From positions 923,586 to 987,585 of the forward strand of contig WUUP01000001.1 in NCBI GenBank assembly GCA_009833045.1: 64,000 nucleotides of DNA. Reading direction: 5' to 3'. Shown piece after piece: positions 1-8,901 of the stretch. The DNA is from Saprospirales bacterium GYS_P2D. GTDB taxonomy: Bacteria > Bacteroidota > Bacteroidia > Chitinophagales > Saprospiraceae. Both the position numbers and the translations under genes were made by a program. The notes below the pieces were generated by a model, which saw only the letters and a program-made list of their open reading frames with translations, was not told the DNA's origin and made no database searches. The first letter of the stretch is position 1. Each line of letters opens with the position of its first letter.

Positions 1-87
1 AATAAGAGATCTCGATCAAATCTGCCCGCCTGATGGATAGCTGTCTGACTCAGCAAAATCGCAATATCACAACGAATAATCATCACG

Positions 88-1251
88 ATGAAATCAATTT
101 TACTTTACGCTTTATTGATCCTATCTACGGCGGCATCCGCTCAGGGCATTGACTTTTTTCACGGCTCATGGGAGGATGCTAAAGAACTCGCCAGTAAAGA
201 GCAAAAACTCATATTCGTAGATGCCTATGCTAAGTGGTGTGGGCCGTGTAAGCGTATGGCCAGTCAAGTATTCACTAATCCATCTGTCGGCGAATACTAC
301 AATGACAACTTCATCAATCTCAAGATCGACATGGAAGAAGGCATGGGATTGACATTTCGCAGAGAGTATCCGGTATCGGCGTTCCCGACACTGTTTTACA
401 TCGATGAGAGTGGCGAGATCGTCAAAAAAGTCGTCGGAGGAAAATCAGCCAAGGATTTCATCGATTTAGGAAAATCTATCGTGGCCTCCTTTGACAGAAG
501 TGGAGACTATGCTGAGAAATATGATAAAGGAGATCGCAGCTATGATCTCGTGCTCAACTATGTCAAGGCACTCAATCAAGCTAATAAGTCATCTCTCAAA
601 ATCGCTAATGACTACCTCCGATCTAATCCAGATATGAGCAGCGAGCAGCGAGCTACCTTCCTATACGAATCATTGACGGCAGTCGACTCTCGTATATTCC
701 GAGTATATATAGATGAGCTCAGCAGCATCGAGCAGACACTCGGAAAAGTGGCTGCATATGACAAAATAGAAGCAGCAGCGTGGAATACTGTCTACAGTGC
801 CATAGGATTTGAGGTGGAGGATCTACTCAAAGAGGCGCAGCAAAAAGTCGCTAAGTATATCCCTAATAAGGCAGAAGCATTCAAAATCAAATCAGACTTT
901 GAATATGCTCAGGCCACAAATGATCTGAAAAATATGGCGTCTACCGCTATCCCTTATGCTAAGGAACTATTGAAAGATCAGCCAGAGGAGCAGTTTGCAC
1001 TGGTAGAGGAGCTGATGCTCTATCAAGATCTCTATCCGGCTATAGCCAATACTGCCGAAGAAATACTATCTGATGCTATCGATAAGAGCGACGACCCAGC
1101 TCATCGACTGCTCTATGCTAAGGTGCTCTTAGCGAATGATAAGAAAAAGAAAGCCTCAAAAGAGGCAAATAAAGCCATGAAAACAGTGACCGAAGAGGAC
1201 CAATGCTATGAGGAGCTGGAGCAATTCATACAGTCTCTGAAGGCCAAATAA
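88..1251 (+). CDS. Secreted thioredoxin-fold protein with long helical C-terminal region
   Basis: 387 residues. A signal peptide (residues 1 to about 19, ending ASAQG) sends it to the periplasm. A thioredoxin-like domain follows, with the redox motif WCGPC at residues 50-54 and the cis-proline segment SAFPTLF near residue 98. The remaining roughly 240 residues are charged and helical, of the TPR-like kind, and I do not recognise their role. The likely job is periplasmic disulfide reduction or oxidation; the substrate is unknown. The next gene (start 1268) encodes a similar protein 16 bases downstream, so the two probably form one transcript. A third relative lies at 57192-58637. The fold is certain, the function is not. 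Confidence 0.85.
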   Translation: MKSILLYALLILSTAASAQGIDFFHGSWEDAKELASKEQKLIFVDAYAKWCGPCKRMASQVFTNPSVGEYYNDNFINLKIDMEEGMGLTFRREYPVSAFPTLFYIDESGEIVKKVVGGKSAKDFIDLGKSIVASFDRSGDYAEKYDKGDRSYDLVLNYVKALNQANKSSLKIANDYLRSNPDMSSEQRATFLYESLTAVDSRIFRVYIDELSSIEQTLGKVAAYDKIEAAAWNTVYSAIGFEVEDLLKEAQQKVAKYIPNKAEAFKIKSDFEYAQATNDLKNMASTAIPYAKELLKDQPEEQFALVEELMLYQDLYPAIANTAEEILSDAIDKSDDPAHRLLYAKVLLANDKKKKASKEANKAMKTVTEEDQCYEELEQFIQSLKAK

Positions 1252-1267
1252 GCCCCCAAAAAACCCA

Positions 1268-2548
1268 ATGATCAACATCCTATTACTTCACATATTACTA
1301 TCAATGAGCTGGGCGACGAGCCCAGCAACGACGACTGCCACGGCAGAGGAATTTATTAGTTTTTATCGAGTAGACCTGGCCGAAGCTAAGCGCATAGCAC
1401 AGCGCCAGGACAAGCTGATTTTCATCGACACCTATGCCGTATGGTGCAAGCCCTGCAAGGAACTCGACAAAACCTTTAATGATCGAGAAGTAGCGAATTA
1501 TTTTAATACACATTTCGTCAATGTCAAAGTGGATATGGATGGAGCTATCGGTAAAAAGCTAGCTAAACAATATGATGTAGTATGGCTGCCTACGCTCCTG
1601 ATACTCGATCAAGATGGTAATGTAAGAAACAAGATAGACCGCCTCGTCGGCAAGTCCGAACTCCTGCAGATAGCTCGAGAAGCTATCAATACAGGTGCGG
1701 TATATACTGGTGAGCAGTTGAATAGTACTCCTTTTGGGTATAACGGTTCGGGGACCAAAGAAGTCAAAAAAGAAGCCAAGCTCATCACCGAGGACAATGC
1801 ACCTGTCATCTATGTACATGATGAGCGAGCCTCATCGGGTCGCCCCCACATCATGTATCACGAGGCCTATCTCCATATGCAGCTCATGGACGGTAAGCAG
1901 TATGACGTCGCTCGGAAGTATCTCTCTACACAGACCGACTGGGGGACCGAGAAAAACATCAAGTTCATATTTGACTTCATGCGTCAGGCCAACTCTAAGG
2001 AGTTTGAGTATATGATCTCTCACAAAGATGCCTTTGTCGATATGTTTGGGAGTGAACAGGTGAATAAGACCATCGAAATATTAGTACAAAAACGCTTGTT
2101 TAATGGGTTTCCAAGACCAGATCTTAATGAAGCGGTCAAGCTATATGAATATCTGAATCCATCTACAGCCAATGAAAGGGCCCACGCCTACTATCTCAAA
2201 CGTCTCAAGGACGAAGAACGAACTGTAGAATTTGAGCGAATAGCCAAAAAGTACCTGACACAGATCAATCCATATGATCATCAGATCATGTACCACTATG
2301 CACAGACCATCATCAAAAGCAGTAATGCGATGAATAAACTGGACGAAGCTAAAAAATGGATGGAAGAAGCGGTGATCTATGCTCCTGATCGACCGAGCTA
2401 TCAGCTCCTATTAGCTAATGTGTACTACCTAAAAGGTGATAAGACTCAAGCACTGAGCTACTGCGATCAAGCCAACGCCCTAGCCAGTGCACAGGGCCTA
2501 CCTACTACCGAGATCGATCGACTCAAAAGCAAAATCAGTTCTCTATAG
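1268..2548 (+). CDS. Secreted thioredoxin-fold protein, second of a tandem pair
   Basis: 426 residues with an N-terminal signal peptide (hydrophobic residues about 1-20). The thioredoxin-like domain carries WCKPC at residues 59-63, so the dipeptide between the cysteines differs from the upstream paralogue (GP there, KP here), which should shift the redox potential. The segment VVWLPTL holds the cis-proline. The C-terminal half is helical and ends in a TPR-like stretch (residues about 330-420). It lies 16 bases after the first thioredoxin-like gene and is probably co-transcribed with it. Its stop overlaps the convergent xth stop by six bases, so there is no room for a terminator between them. 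Confidence 0.85.
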   Translation: MINILLLHILLSMSWATSPATTTATAEEFISFYRVDLAEAKRIAQRQDKLIFIDTYAVWCKPCKELDKTFNDREVANYFNTHFVNVKVDMDGAIGKKLAKQYDVVWLPTLLILDQDGNVRNKIDRLVGKSELLQIAREAINTGAVYTGEQLNSTPFGYNGSGTKEVKKEAKLITEDNAPVIYVHDERASSGRPHIMYHEAYLHMQLMDGKQYDVARKYLSTQTDWGTEKNIKFIFDFMRQANSKEFEYMISHKDAFVDMFGSEQVNKTIEILVQKRLFNGFPRPDLNEAVKLYEYLNPSTANERAHAYYLKRLKDEERTVEFERIAKKYLTQINPYDHQIMYHYAQTIIKSSNAMNKLDEAKKWMEEAVIYAPDRPSYQLLLANVYYLKGDKTQALSYCDQANALASAQGLPTTEIDRLKSKISSL

Positions 2549-3310
2549 ATCCAATGTAGCAATAACCGGACAGTGGTCGGAGTGTTTCGCCTCTTTGTCC
2601 ATTCGGCACTCAGTGAGTAGCGGCTTGAGATCTTCAGTGATTGAGATATAGTCTATTCGCCAGCCTTTATCCTTAGCTCTGGCACCAGCTCGATAACTCC
2701 ACCAGCTATAGCTTTTCTCCACAGGATAAAGTGTCCTAAATGAATCGGTAAATCCTCCCGCATCAAACCACTCATCCAGCCAAGCTCTCTCATCAGGCTT
2801 ATAGCCAGATGGCTGATCTCGGCGCTCAGGATTATGGATGTCCAGCTCTTGGTGTACGATATTGTAATCACCGACTACGATGAGATTAGGAGATTCTTTT
2901 TTTAGCTCTTGGATCCATGGACCAAAGTCATTGACAAACTCCATCTTAAAGGCATGGCGCTCATCTCCGCTGGATCCAGAGGGGATGTAAACATTGACCA
3001 GTGACCAATTATCAAACTGTGTGGTGACGATGCGCCCCTCTATATCATATCGCTCAATCCCCATACCTGTACTTACCTTGTAGGGTTTCTCTTTTGTGAG
3101 AGTGAGGACACCACTATAGCCTTTTTTTTCAGCACTATGCCAGTAGGCATGGTAGCCCAGATTAGAGAATAAACTCTCATCTATCTGTTCGGGTTGACTC
3201 TTTGTCTCCTGAAAACATACCACATCAAGATCCGCATCCTCCAGCCAGTCCAGTAGTCCTTTTTTGATAGCTGCACGGATCCCATTCACATTATAACTTG
3301 CTAATCTCAC
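2543..3310 (-). CDS. xth: Exodeoxyribonuclease III (AP endonuclease, EEP family)
   Basis: 255 residues, the usual length for bacterial ExoIII/ExoA. It cleaves at abasic sites and removes 3'-blocking groups in base excision repair, with Mg2+. Visible motifs: N-terminal SYNVNGIRAA, the metal-binding Glu in CFQETKSQ, GDYNIVH in the middle and HSDHCPV at the C-terminus holding the catalytic Asp-His pair. The start codon is GTG (3308-3310), chosen because the family begins exactly at this M-R-L-A-S-Y-N-V-N position. It lies four bases downstream of the stop of the membrane-anchored gene ending at 3315, so the two are probably co-transcribed. Confidence 0.95.
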   Translation of the reverse strand: MRLASYNVNGIRAAIKKGLLDWLEDADLDVVCFQETKSQPEQIDESLFSNLGYHAYWHSAEKKGYSGVLTLTKEKPYKVSTGMGIERYDIEGRIVTTQFDNWSLVNVYIPSGSSGDERHAFKMEFVNDFGPWIQELKKESPNLIVVGDYNIVHQELDIHNPERRDQPSGYKPDERAWLDEWFDAGGFTDSFRTLYPVEKSYSWWSYRAGARAKDKGWRIDYISITEDLKPLLTECRMDKEAKHSDHCPVIATLDL

Positions 3311-3314
3311 GTAT

Positions 3315-4058
3315 TTACAGTTTTATTGGATTTTGGTCATAGCCGAGATCTGACCAGCGCTGACCGGACTTGATATTAGTCATCTCGATCTCCATATTTA
3401 CGAGATCGAGCATATGCTTAGTCGCCACTTTGGCATATCCCGCTAAGGTAGTCCAATCTGTCCAGCTCGCATAGACACCACCGATAGGGATGATCTTGAC
3501 CCACATTTTGTATCCTGTAGGCATCCCCTGATCATCATAGTACCAGAGGTACTGATCACCAGGTGTCACCCCTCCAGATGCATAGCTGATAAGGAGTCCT
3601 TCTTTACCATCTTTATCTACAGCAATATTTCGCTCCGTACCTGGATCAAATAGCTTGAACGGTGCTGAAAACCAGAAAGAATCATTGCACCAAAAGGACC
3701 AAGCCTTTTGTATAGCCTTGGATTTAGCGCCTTCAGACAGCTCCTCTCCATTTTGCCAGGCACGACCATCTACTTCGTCCATGTTGAGGTGCACCTCGTA
3801 GTCATCCCATTTGACCACTGCATTATTATTAGGTCGATCCCATATATAGCTATGTCCACGAGGAAATGTCCACTGCACATAGTTGAGCGTATCCCAGGCC
3901 GGCTTATCTACAGCTGACAGTATTTTTTGAGCTACCGCATCAGCATTGGCCCCTTCTTTGATCTCAGGCCTTGACTCATGTACAGTGAGTCTCACCACGA
4001 CCACTAATAATAGGACCAAAATCAAAAGACCTAATAGTATCCTCTTCAGTATTTTCAT
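3315..4058 (-). CDS. Membrane-anchored protein of unknown function
   Basis: 247 residues from the ATG at 4058; an upstream start at 4115 would add 19 polar residues ahead of the membrane segment and is less likely. One strongly hydrophobic helix (residues about 5-24) anchors it in the inner membrane, and the rest looks like a soluble, tryptophan-rich domain facing the periplasm. I recognise no catalytic motif. The xth gene follows four bases downstream. It resembles conserved Bacteroidota proteins with no assigned role. Confidence 0.75.
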   Translation of the reverse strand: MKILKRILLGLLILVLLLVVVVRLTVHESRPEIKEGANADAVAQKILSAVDKPAWDTLNYVQWTFPRGHSYIWDRPNNNAVVKWDDYEVHLNMDEVDGRAWQNGEELSEGAKSKAIQKAWSFWCNDSFWFSAPFKLFDPGTERNIAVDKDGKEGLLISYASGGVTPGDQYLWYYDDQGMPTGYKMWVKIIPIGGVYASWTDWTTLAGYAKVATKHMLDLVNMEIEMTNIKSGQRWSDLGYDQNPIKL

Positions 4059-4154
4059 TGTGTTTCGTTTTGTATGGCTATCTAATGATTCAGATAGATC
4101 ATTTGTTTTTGACAATATATAGGCTCATTAAGAATTTATTGACAGATCAGGCGA

Positions 4155-4823
4155 CTACCTCCTATGAGCTAGTAGGTATCGTACGAAGCCTTCTACGATG
4201 AGGATCTGAGCGATCACATAAGTCATCATCACTGTCCATCCACCTAAGTTCAGATCATCAACAAAAAGATTAATCGCTAATAAGCTATCGCTCAGTACAA
4301 AGAAAAGGGTGCCATACCAGACAGTGCTATATCCCACTCCCGTCAGATCACGAGTATAGGCCATATAGCTCATTATGGCTATAGCCAAAGTATAAACAAT
4401 GACAGGTATCCGCATGTCCCCAGTATGTGGCCAAAGAAAGACATTCATGATGCCGACAAAAAGAGCTAAAATGCCACCAAAGACCAATTCTCGTCGACCA
4501 TGATAATTATCCCCATCGGTGAAGCATACCGTGTAGACTACTTGCATCAGCATGAAGCTCAAAAGACCAAAGATGAACCAGTCGTCCCACATCAAAAATG
4601 TATCACCACCCAACGCAAATACTAAAGCAGCAATAAATAGCCACTTGGCTCGATGAGATACCCCCTCTGTCGATGCCCAAAAGTATCCCATGAGACTGAT
4701 CATGATCAGTGGCTTAGTATAGTATCGATACTCTGGGAAGTGCTGCATCACTACCAAATCAACTATACAAATCAATGCATAGACAGGAGTGAATCTATAG
4801 ATGTCGGTAGTCTGTGTGCTCAT
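4155..4823 (-). CDS. YhhN/TMEM86 family membrane protein (lysoplasmalogenase-like)
   Basis: 222 residues from the ATG at 4823; the longer reading from 4841 would use TTG and run into the terminator hairpin upstream. Nearly the whole protein is hydrophobic, with about eight membrane helices. The pattern KPLIM near the N-terminus and ALGGDTFLMW about 50 residues later matches the YhhN family, whose animal members hydrolyse the vinyl-ether bond of lysoplasmalogens. The substrate in this bacterium is unknown. It stands alone, between the terminator of the ompH gene and the unrelated xth pair. Confidence 0.8.
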   Translation of the reverse strand: MSTQTTDIYRFTPVYALICIVDLVVMQHFPEYRYYTKPLIMISLMGYFWASTEGVSHRAKWLFIAALVFALGGDTFLMWDDWFIFGLLSFMLMQVVYTVCFTDGDNYHGRRELVFGGILALFVGIMNVFLWPHTGDMRIPVIVYTLAIAIMSYMAYTRDLTGVGYSTVWYGTLFFVLSDSLLAINLFVDDLNLGGWTVMMTYVIAQILIVEGFVRYLLAHRR

Positions 4824-4840
4824 ACGCAGAGAAATATACA

Positions 4841-4875
4841 AAAAAGCGGTCGCTCACTCAGTGTGAACGACCGCT
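4841..4875 (-). terminator. Rho-independent terminator after the OmpH/Skp gene
   Basis: Arms 4845-4852 and 4868-4875 pair perfectly (8 bp). After one mismatch, four more pairs (4854-4857 with 4863-4866) close a five-base loop. On the minus strand a run of T residues follows at 4844-4841. It lies about 30 bases beyond the stop of the gene at 4908-5423. Confidence 0.75.
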
Positions 4876-4907
4876 ATATATTGTCGCTGTATCTCTATCA
4901 AAAGAAC

Positions 4908-5423
4908 TTACATGCCGATTTTCGCTTTGACTAATCCGCTGACATCTACACTCTCATCTGCATATAGTAGGATACCCATGCTTTGATCAAATATGTATGT
5001 ATAGCCATTTTCTTTAGCTACATCATCGATAGCTACTTGGATTTTATCACGGATAGGCTTGAGTAGAGACTCGCTCTTCTCATATAGTTTTTGCTGGATC
5101 TCTTGCTGAAATTTAGCGATCTCCATTTCTTCTTGCTTGAGAGCCTGAGCTTCTACCTCGAGCTGCTTAGGAGACAGCTCACCTTGTGCTTGCTTGCGCT
5201 CGAGAGCTTGGTACTTAGTCTGTAGAGACTGTACTTTATCTTGTCCTTGCTTCTCGTATTGCTTTTTGAGCGCTTCGAGTTCTGCATTCGCTTCTTTGAC
5301 CTGAGGGATCTGCTGGATCAACGCTTGAGAGTTGATATAGCCAAATTTTTGTGCACTCAGATTAGCTGTGATGAGCAGGCAGAATGCTAAAAATGTATAT
5401 GATACTAATCTTTTCATCATCAT
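4908..5423 (-). CDS. OmpH/Skp family periplasmic chaperone
   Basis: 171 residues: a signal peptide (about 1-24, ending LSAQ) followed by the Skp fold, whose central part is a long charged coiled coil (residues about 40-120) rich in Gln, Lys and Glu. The end, with IFDQSMGILLYADESVDVS, matches the C-terminal strand region of OmpH proteins. These chaperones hold unfolded outer-membrane proteins in the periplasm. Three ATG codons in a row (5423, 5420, 5417) leave the exact start open. A good promoter (TTG at 5517-5519, TATATTTG at 5491-5498) lies in the 81-base gap behind the second ompH-like gene. The two may therefore be transcribed both together and separately. Confidence 0.9.
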   Translation of the reverse strand: MMMKRLVSYTFLAFCLLITANLSAQKFGYINSQALIQQIPQVKEANAELEALKKQYEKQGQDKVQSLQTKYQALERKQAQGELSPKQLEVEAQALKQEEMEIAKFQQEIQQKLYEKSESLLKPIRDKIQVAIDDVAKENGYTYIFDQSMGILLYADESVDVSGLVKAKIGM

Positions 5424-5490
5424 AATTTTTGTAAGACTGTGTTTTGAAGTTGGTATTGTTATCTATTATTATTTGCTAAAAATGTGGCGG

Positions 5491-5519
5491 CAAATATAGC
5501 GCTATTATCTAATTCCCAA
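5491..5519 (-). promoter_or_regulatory. Bacteroidota-type promoter for the OmpH/Skp gene
   Basis: On the minus strand a TTG (-33 box, 5517-5519) is followed after 18 bases by TATATTTG (5491-5498), a perfect TANNTTTG -7 box. It overlaps the end of the upstream ompH-like gene and gives a leader of about 60 bases. Confidence 0.5.
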
Positions 5520-6026
5520 TCGTCTCTTGATGAGGTCAGTTTTGTCAAACTCATCACCTACGAATAGTACTCCTGCACTACCTGCTTTATCAAGTACGAT
5601 ATCATATCCCATGTCGAGCGCATAGGTCTCGATCGCTGCGAATACCTTCTCTTGTATAGGATTGATGATCTCCCTACGCTTTAAGAATAGTTCTCCTTCT
5701 GGGCCAAACTTTCTCTTTTGAAGATCACGTACTTCACGCTCTTTATTTTTGATTTCTTCTTCACGCTGAGCTCTGACCTCATCACTAAGTAGCACCTCTT
5801 CAGCCTGGTACTTGTTGTACATACTTTTCACTTTATCAAATTCGCCAGCGATCTCTTGATTCCAGTCTGCTGCTATGCGATCGATCTCCTGCTGTGCCTG
5901 TATGTACTCTGGCAGCTCAGCGAGTACAGCATTGATATCTATGACTGCTATCTTCTGAGCATGAGAGCTAAGCATTGCCCCTGCGACCAGTAGCATCGTG
6001 AATAGTGTAGTTTTAAATTTCTTCAT
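5505..6026 (-). CDS. OmpH/Skp family periplasmic chaperone, second copy
   Basis: 173 residues: signal peptide (about 1-23, ending SSHAQ), then the Skp-type fold with a charged coiled-coil arm (residues about 45-115) and a C-terminal segment DIVLDKAGSAGVLFVGDEFD typical of the family. It is a paralogue of the following gene rather than a close duplicate. Bacteroidota often carry two ompH-type genes next to bamA, but bamA is not in this window. Role inferred: holding outer-membrane proteins, such as SusC-type porins, during export. Confidence 0.9.
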   Translation of the reverse strand: MKKFKTTLFTMLLVAGAMLSSHAQKIAVIDINAVLAELPEYIQAQQEIDRIAADWNQEIAGEFDKVKSMYNKYQAEEVLLSDEVRAQREEEIKNKEREVRDLQKRKFGPEGELFLKRREIINPIQEKVFAAIETYALDMGYDIVLDKAGSAGVLFVGDEFDKTDLIKRRLGIR

Positions 6027-6144
6027 TTTAATAGTTTATCTATCGGATAAATGTATAGTGTTCTCAACTGTATAGACGCAGTCATCGATCATGTTGCATC
6101 TTCTTTAACTATTGTTTAACGGAAGATCCTCGAAATCAGTGATT

Positions 6145-6744
6145 TTACTTCTTTCGCATGACATAATTATCAATTCCAGCTCCCTTGAGGGCATCAGACG
6201 TACGCTGAGCGGCTCCACGACTATCATATCTACCCGCTAATACTGTATAGTATTGAGATAGGTCAAATACTACTTTCTCTGCGCTATATCCTCGTTGATT
6301 GAGCTTAGCGACCATTTCATCAGCATTGTTTTCTACCAGATAGTTGCCAGCGATGACTAAGAATGGAGCGCTGCTACTGCTATAGCTCTGAGTCTGCGTC
6401 GGTGTCTGATAGCTACTGCTACTCGTACTGCTCGATGGCGTAGAGCTCGTCGTAGGCGCAGCCGTATAGTCTACGCTACCTGGATCTTCTTTCGTCTCAT
6501 AGCTACTCGTCGTACTACCGGCATCATAGTCGGTGCCATCTCCATCATAGCTCTCATCTCCTTCTTCAAAAAATGACTCGGAAGTATGCTCATCTGCTAA
6601 ACTTTCGAGCTGATCATTTGCACTCTGCTCTTCTTCTTTTTTCTTGCCACAGCTCTGTACAGTGAGTGCTGTACCACAGAATACGACTGCTACAAAAAGA
6701 CTATAAAGTATAGTATACACTGGTTTTTTCATCTTGCTATCCAT
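6145..6744 (-). CDS. Lipoprotein with SPOR (peptidoglycan-binding) domain
   Basis: 199 residues (187 if the second ATG at 6732 is used). A lipoprotein signal ends at Cys32 (TVQSCG). A long low-complexity stretch rich in Ser, Thr, Asp, Tyr and Pro (residues about 40-125) acts as a spacer. The last 75 residues form a SPOR domain with the pattern FLVIAGNY, then KLNQRGY, then YYTVLAGRY. SPOR domains bind peptidoglycan with stripped side chains, so the protein probably ties an envelope to the septal wall. It starts 21 bases after the purF stop and could be co-transcribed with it, though the functions do not match. Confidence 0.85.
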   Translation of the reverse strand: MDSKMKKPVYTILYSLFVAVVFCGTALTVQSCGKKKEEEQSANDQLESLADEHTSESFFEEGDESYDGDGTDYDAGSTTSSYETKEDPGSVDYTAAPTTSSTPSSSTSSSSYQTPTQTQSYSSSSAPFLVIAGNYLVENNADEMVAKLNQRGYSAEKVVFDLSQYYTVLAGRYDSRGAAQRTSDALKGAGIDNYVMRKK

Positions 6745-6765
6745 TTGTTCACCTATGACAACGCA

Positions 6766-8658
6766 TTAATAGGCTCTTTCATTTTTATTTTCCATAAAGT
6801 TAATAAAAGAGCGATTCACCACACGGTTTCCTCCTTTGGTTGGATAGTTGCCAGAGAAATACCAATCTCCATTATTATTAGGACATGATTTTCTCAGATC
6901 TTCTATAGTTTGGAATATGATTTTCACCTCACAGTTGATATTCTTAGGTGTCAATATCTGACTGATACGGTCAGAGACTGCCTCATAAGAGTACATGTCG
7001 TAGAGCGCTTGTACCACGTTTGACTCACTCAGTCGCCCCTCTTCTTCCATTTTCTTAGCCTTGTCATAGGCCTTAGTGAGTTCTTCTTCTTTCCCATTTT
7101 CCTTGATCAGTGAGATCAATGCTTGGAAAGCAGCAAACTCACCCATCTTGGACATATCGATCCCGTAGCAGTCAGGATATCGGATCTGTGGCGCCGATGA
7201 GATTACTATGATTTTCTTTGGCCTCAGCCTGGATAAGATCTCGAGGATACTATCTCTGAGTGTAGATCCTCGGACGATAGAGTCGTCAAGCACCACTATA
7301 GTGTCTTGATCATTATTGACGATACCATAGGTGACATCATATACATGAGAGATCATCTCTCCTCTGGAGCTATCATCTGCGATGAATGTCCTCAGCTTTT
7401 CATCTTTGATGGCGAGCTTTTCCACTCTCGGACGGAAAGAGAGAATATCCTCTATTTCTGCTGTTGATAGCTTTCCGTTGCCATCATTGATGCGCTTAGC
7501 TTTTTCTTTATTGAGATACTCGTGTATCCCCTCTATGAATCCATAGAATGCTACTTCTGCGGTGTTCGGGATGAATGAGAAGATGGCATCGGACAGTTTA
7601 TGATTGAGCTCATCGAGTACTGCAGGCACGAGATACTTGCCCAGTTGCTTTCGCTCCTGATAGATATCTCTGTCTGTCCCTCGAGAAAAGTATATCCGCT
7701 CAAAACTACAAGCGGTACGATCCAGCTGATCCTTGCATGAGACGACGCTGACATGACCATTTTTCTTGACGATGAGAGAGTGTCCCCGCTCAAGCTCTTT
7801 AACCTCTCCTGCTAAGACATTGAAAGCTGTCTGAATCGCAGGTCGCTCTGAGGCCATGACTACGACCTCATCATCCTGATAATAAAATGCTGGACGTATA
7901 CCCGATGGATCTCTGAAGATGAAAGCATCTCCATGTCCTACGAGTCCTGCCATGACATATCCTCCGTCAAACTTGCGACTGGCTCGCTGTAGGATCCGCT
8001 GTAGATCCAGATGTTCTGCGATCAGCTCATTGATCTGCTCGATGCTGTAGTCCTCGGCCTTAAACCAATTGTACAATCGCTCTACCTCATCATCGAGGAA
8101 GTGACCGATTTTCTCCAGCACAGTGACCGTATCAGACTTCTCCTTCGGGTATTGTCCGAGAGCGATGAGCTCATTGAATAGCTCTTCGACATTTGTGAGA
8201 TTAAAATTACCTGCGAGCACGAGGTTTCTACTGATCCAGTTATTCTGTCGTAAGAATGGGTGGACCGTCTCGATGATATTCTTACCATGCGTCCCATATC
8301 TCAGGTGCCCGAGTAGTAGCTCTCCCGTATAGGGCTTATTTTCTTTGAGCCATGCCGGATCGTTGAGTTGCTCTGGAGTACAGTTTTCGAAGTGGGCAAA
8401 TGCCCCAGTGAAAAGCTCCTTGAGATACTGCGGACTATTACTCCTCCTGCGACTGATATAGCGCTTACCTGGCTGTGTGTCCAGCTTGATCGTAGCTAGT
8501 CCGGCACCATCTTGGCCTCGGTTTCGCTGTTTCTGTAGTAGGATTTGGAGTTTGTATAGACCGTATAGTGCAGTGCCATACTTTTCGTGATAATACTCGA
8601 GTGGCTTGAGGAGGCGGACCATCGCTAAGCCACATTCATGCTTTATAAATTCACTCAT
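6766..8658 (-). CDS. purF: Amidophosphoribosyltransferase (PurF type)
   Basis: 630 residues, longer than the usual 470-510. It makes phosphoribosylamine from PRPP and glutamine, the first step of purine synthesis. The N-terminal class II glutaminase domain has the nucleophile at Cys9 in HECGLAM; the first eight residues would need to be cut off, as in the B. subtilis enzyme. The arginine loop (HLRYGTHG) and the asparagine segment (GNFNL) are present. The phosphoribosyltransferase half shows the PRPP loop IVVLDDSIVRGST around residue 455. The extra length lies in inserts in the glutaminase half and at the C-terminus. A -7 box lies seven bases before the ATG. Confidence 0.9.
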   Translation of the reverse strand: MSEFIKHECGLAMVRLLKPLEYYHEKYGTALYGLYKLQILLQKQRNRGQDGAGLATIKLDTQPGKRYISRRRSNSPQYLKELFTGAFAHFENCTPEQLNDPAWLKENKPYTGELLLGHLRYGTHGKNIIETVHPFLRQNNWISRNLVLAGNFNLTNVEELFNELIALGQYPKEKSDTVTVLEKIGHFLDDEVERLYNWFKAEDYSIEQINELIAEHLDLQRILQRASRKFDGGYVMAGLVGHGDAFIFRDPSGIRPAFYYQDDEVVVMASERPAIQTAFNVLAGEVKELERGHSLIVKKNGHVSVVSCKDQLDRTACSFERIYFSRGTDRDIYQERKQLGKYLVPAVLDELNHKLSDAIFSFIPNTAEVAFYGFIEGIHEYLNKEKAKRINDGNGKLSTAEIEDILSFRPRVEKLAIKDEKLRTFIADDSSRGEMISHVYDVTYGIVNNDQDTIVVLDDSIVRGSTLRDSILEILSRLRPKKIIVISSAPQIRYPDCYGIDMSKMGEFAAFQALISLIKENGKEEELTKAYDKAKKMEEEGRLSESNVVQALYDMYSYEAVSDRISQILTPKNINCEVKIIFQTIEDLRKSCPNNNGDWYFSGNYPTKGGNRVVNRSFINFMENKNERAY

Positions 8659-8665
8659 GAGGCTG

Positions 8666-8698
8666 CAAAATTAAGCATTAATATCATCAGAAATGCAA
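8666..8698 (-). promoter_or_regulatory. Promoter of purF, near-leaderless
   Basis: Minus strand: TTG at 8696-8698, 22 bases, then TAATTTTG at 8666-8673 (perfect TANNTTTG). Only seven bases separate the box from the purF ATG at 8658, so the transcript would begin almost at the start codon. Confidence 0.45.
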
Positions 8699-8821
8699 GG
8701 GAGTTTCCCTCAAGTCATTCCCTAAAAGAGAATCCATAGAAATTACTGCGTTCAGTCATTCAAAAAAATCAAAAGAGCTCATACCTCCCGCTATCAGCTG
8801 AATGCATCTATGATAAAGACT

Positions 8822-8881
8822 CATCTCTGTAAGTAGTAAAGAGATGACATGAGCAGCATTTTCATAAATGATATATTTTTG
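8822..8881 (+). promoter_or_regulatory. Inverted repeat and -7 box ahead of the mutL block
   Basis: In the 243-base divergent gap between purF and the mutL block, CATCTCT (8822-8828) and AGAGATG (8840-8846) form a 7-bp inverted repeat with an 11-base spacer. A perfect -7 box TATTTTTG lies at 8874-8881, twenty bases before the ATG at 8902. No good -33 box is seen. The repeat could be an operator or chance; the rest of the gap shows nothing else except the purF promoter. Confidence 0.3.
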
Positions 8882-8901
8882 ATCAATAGAACAATTCACC
8901 T

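Noticed and set aside
1301-2023. Several open frames on both strands within the second thioredoxin-fold gene
   Set aside because: They lie wholly inside a clearly coding gene, show no family features, and begin without a plausible context; shadows of the real frame.
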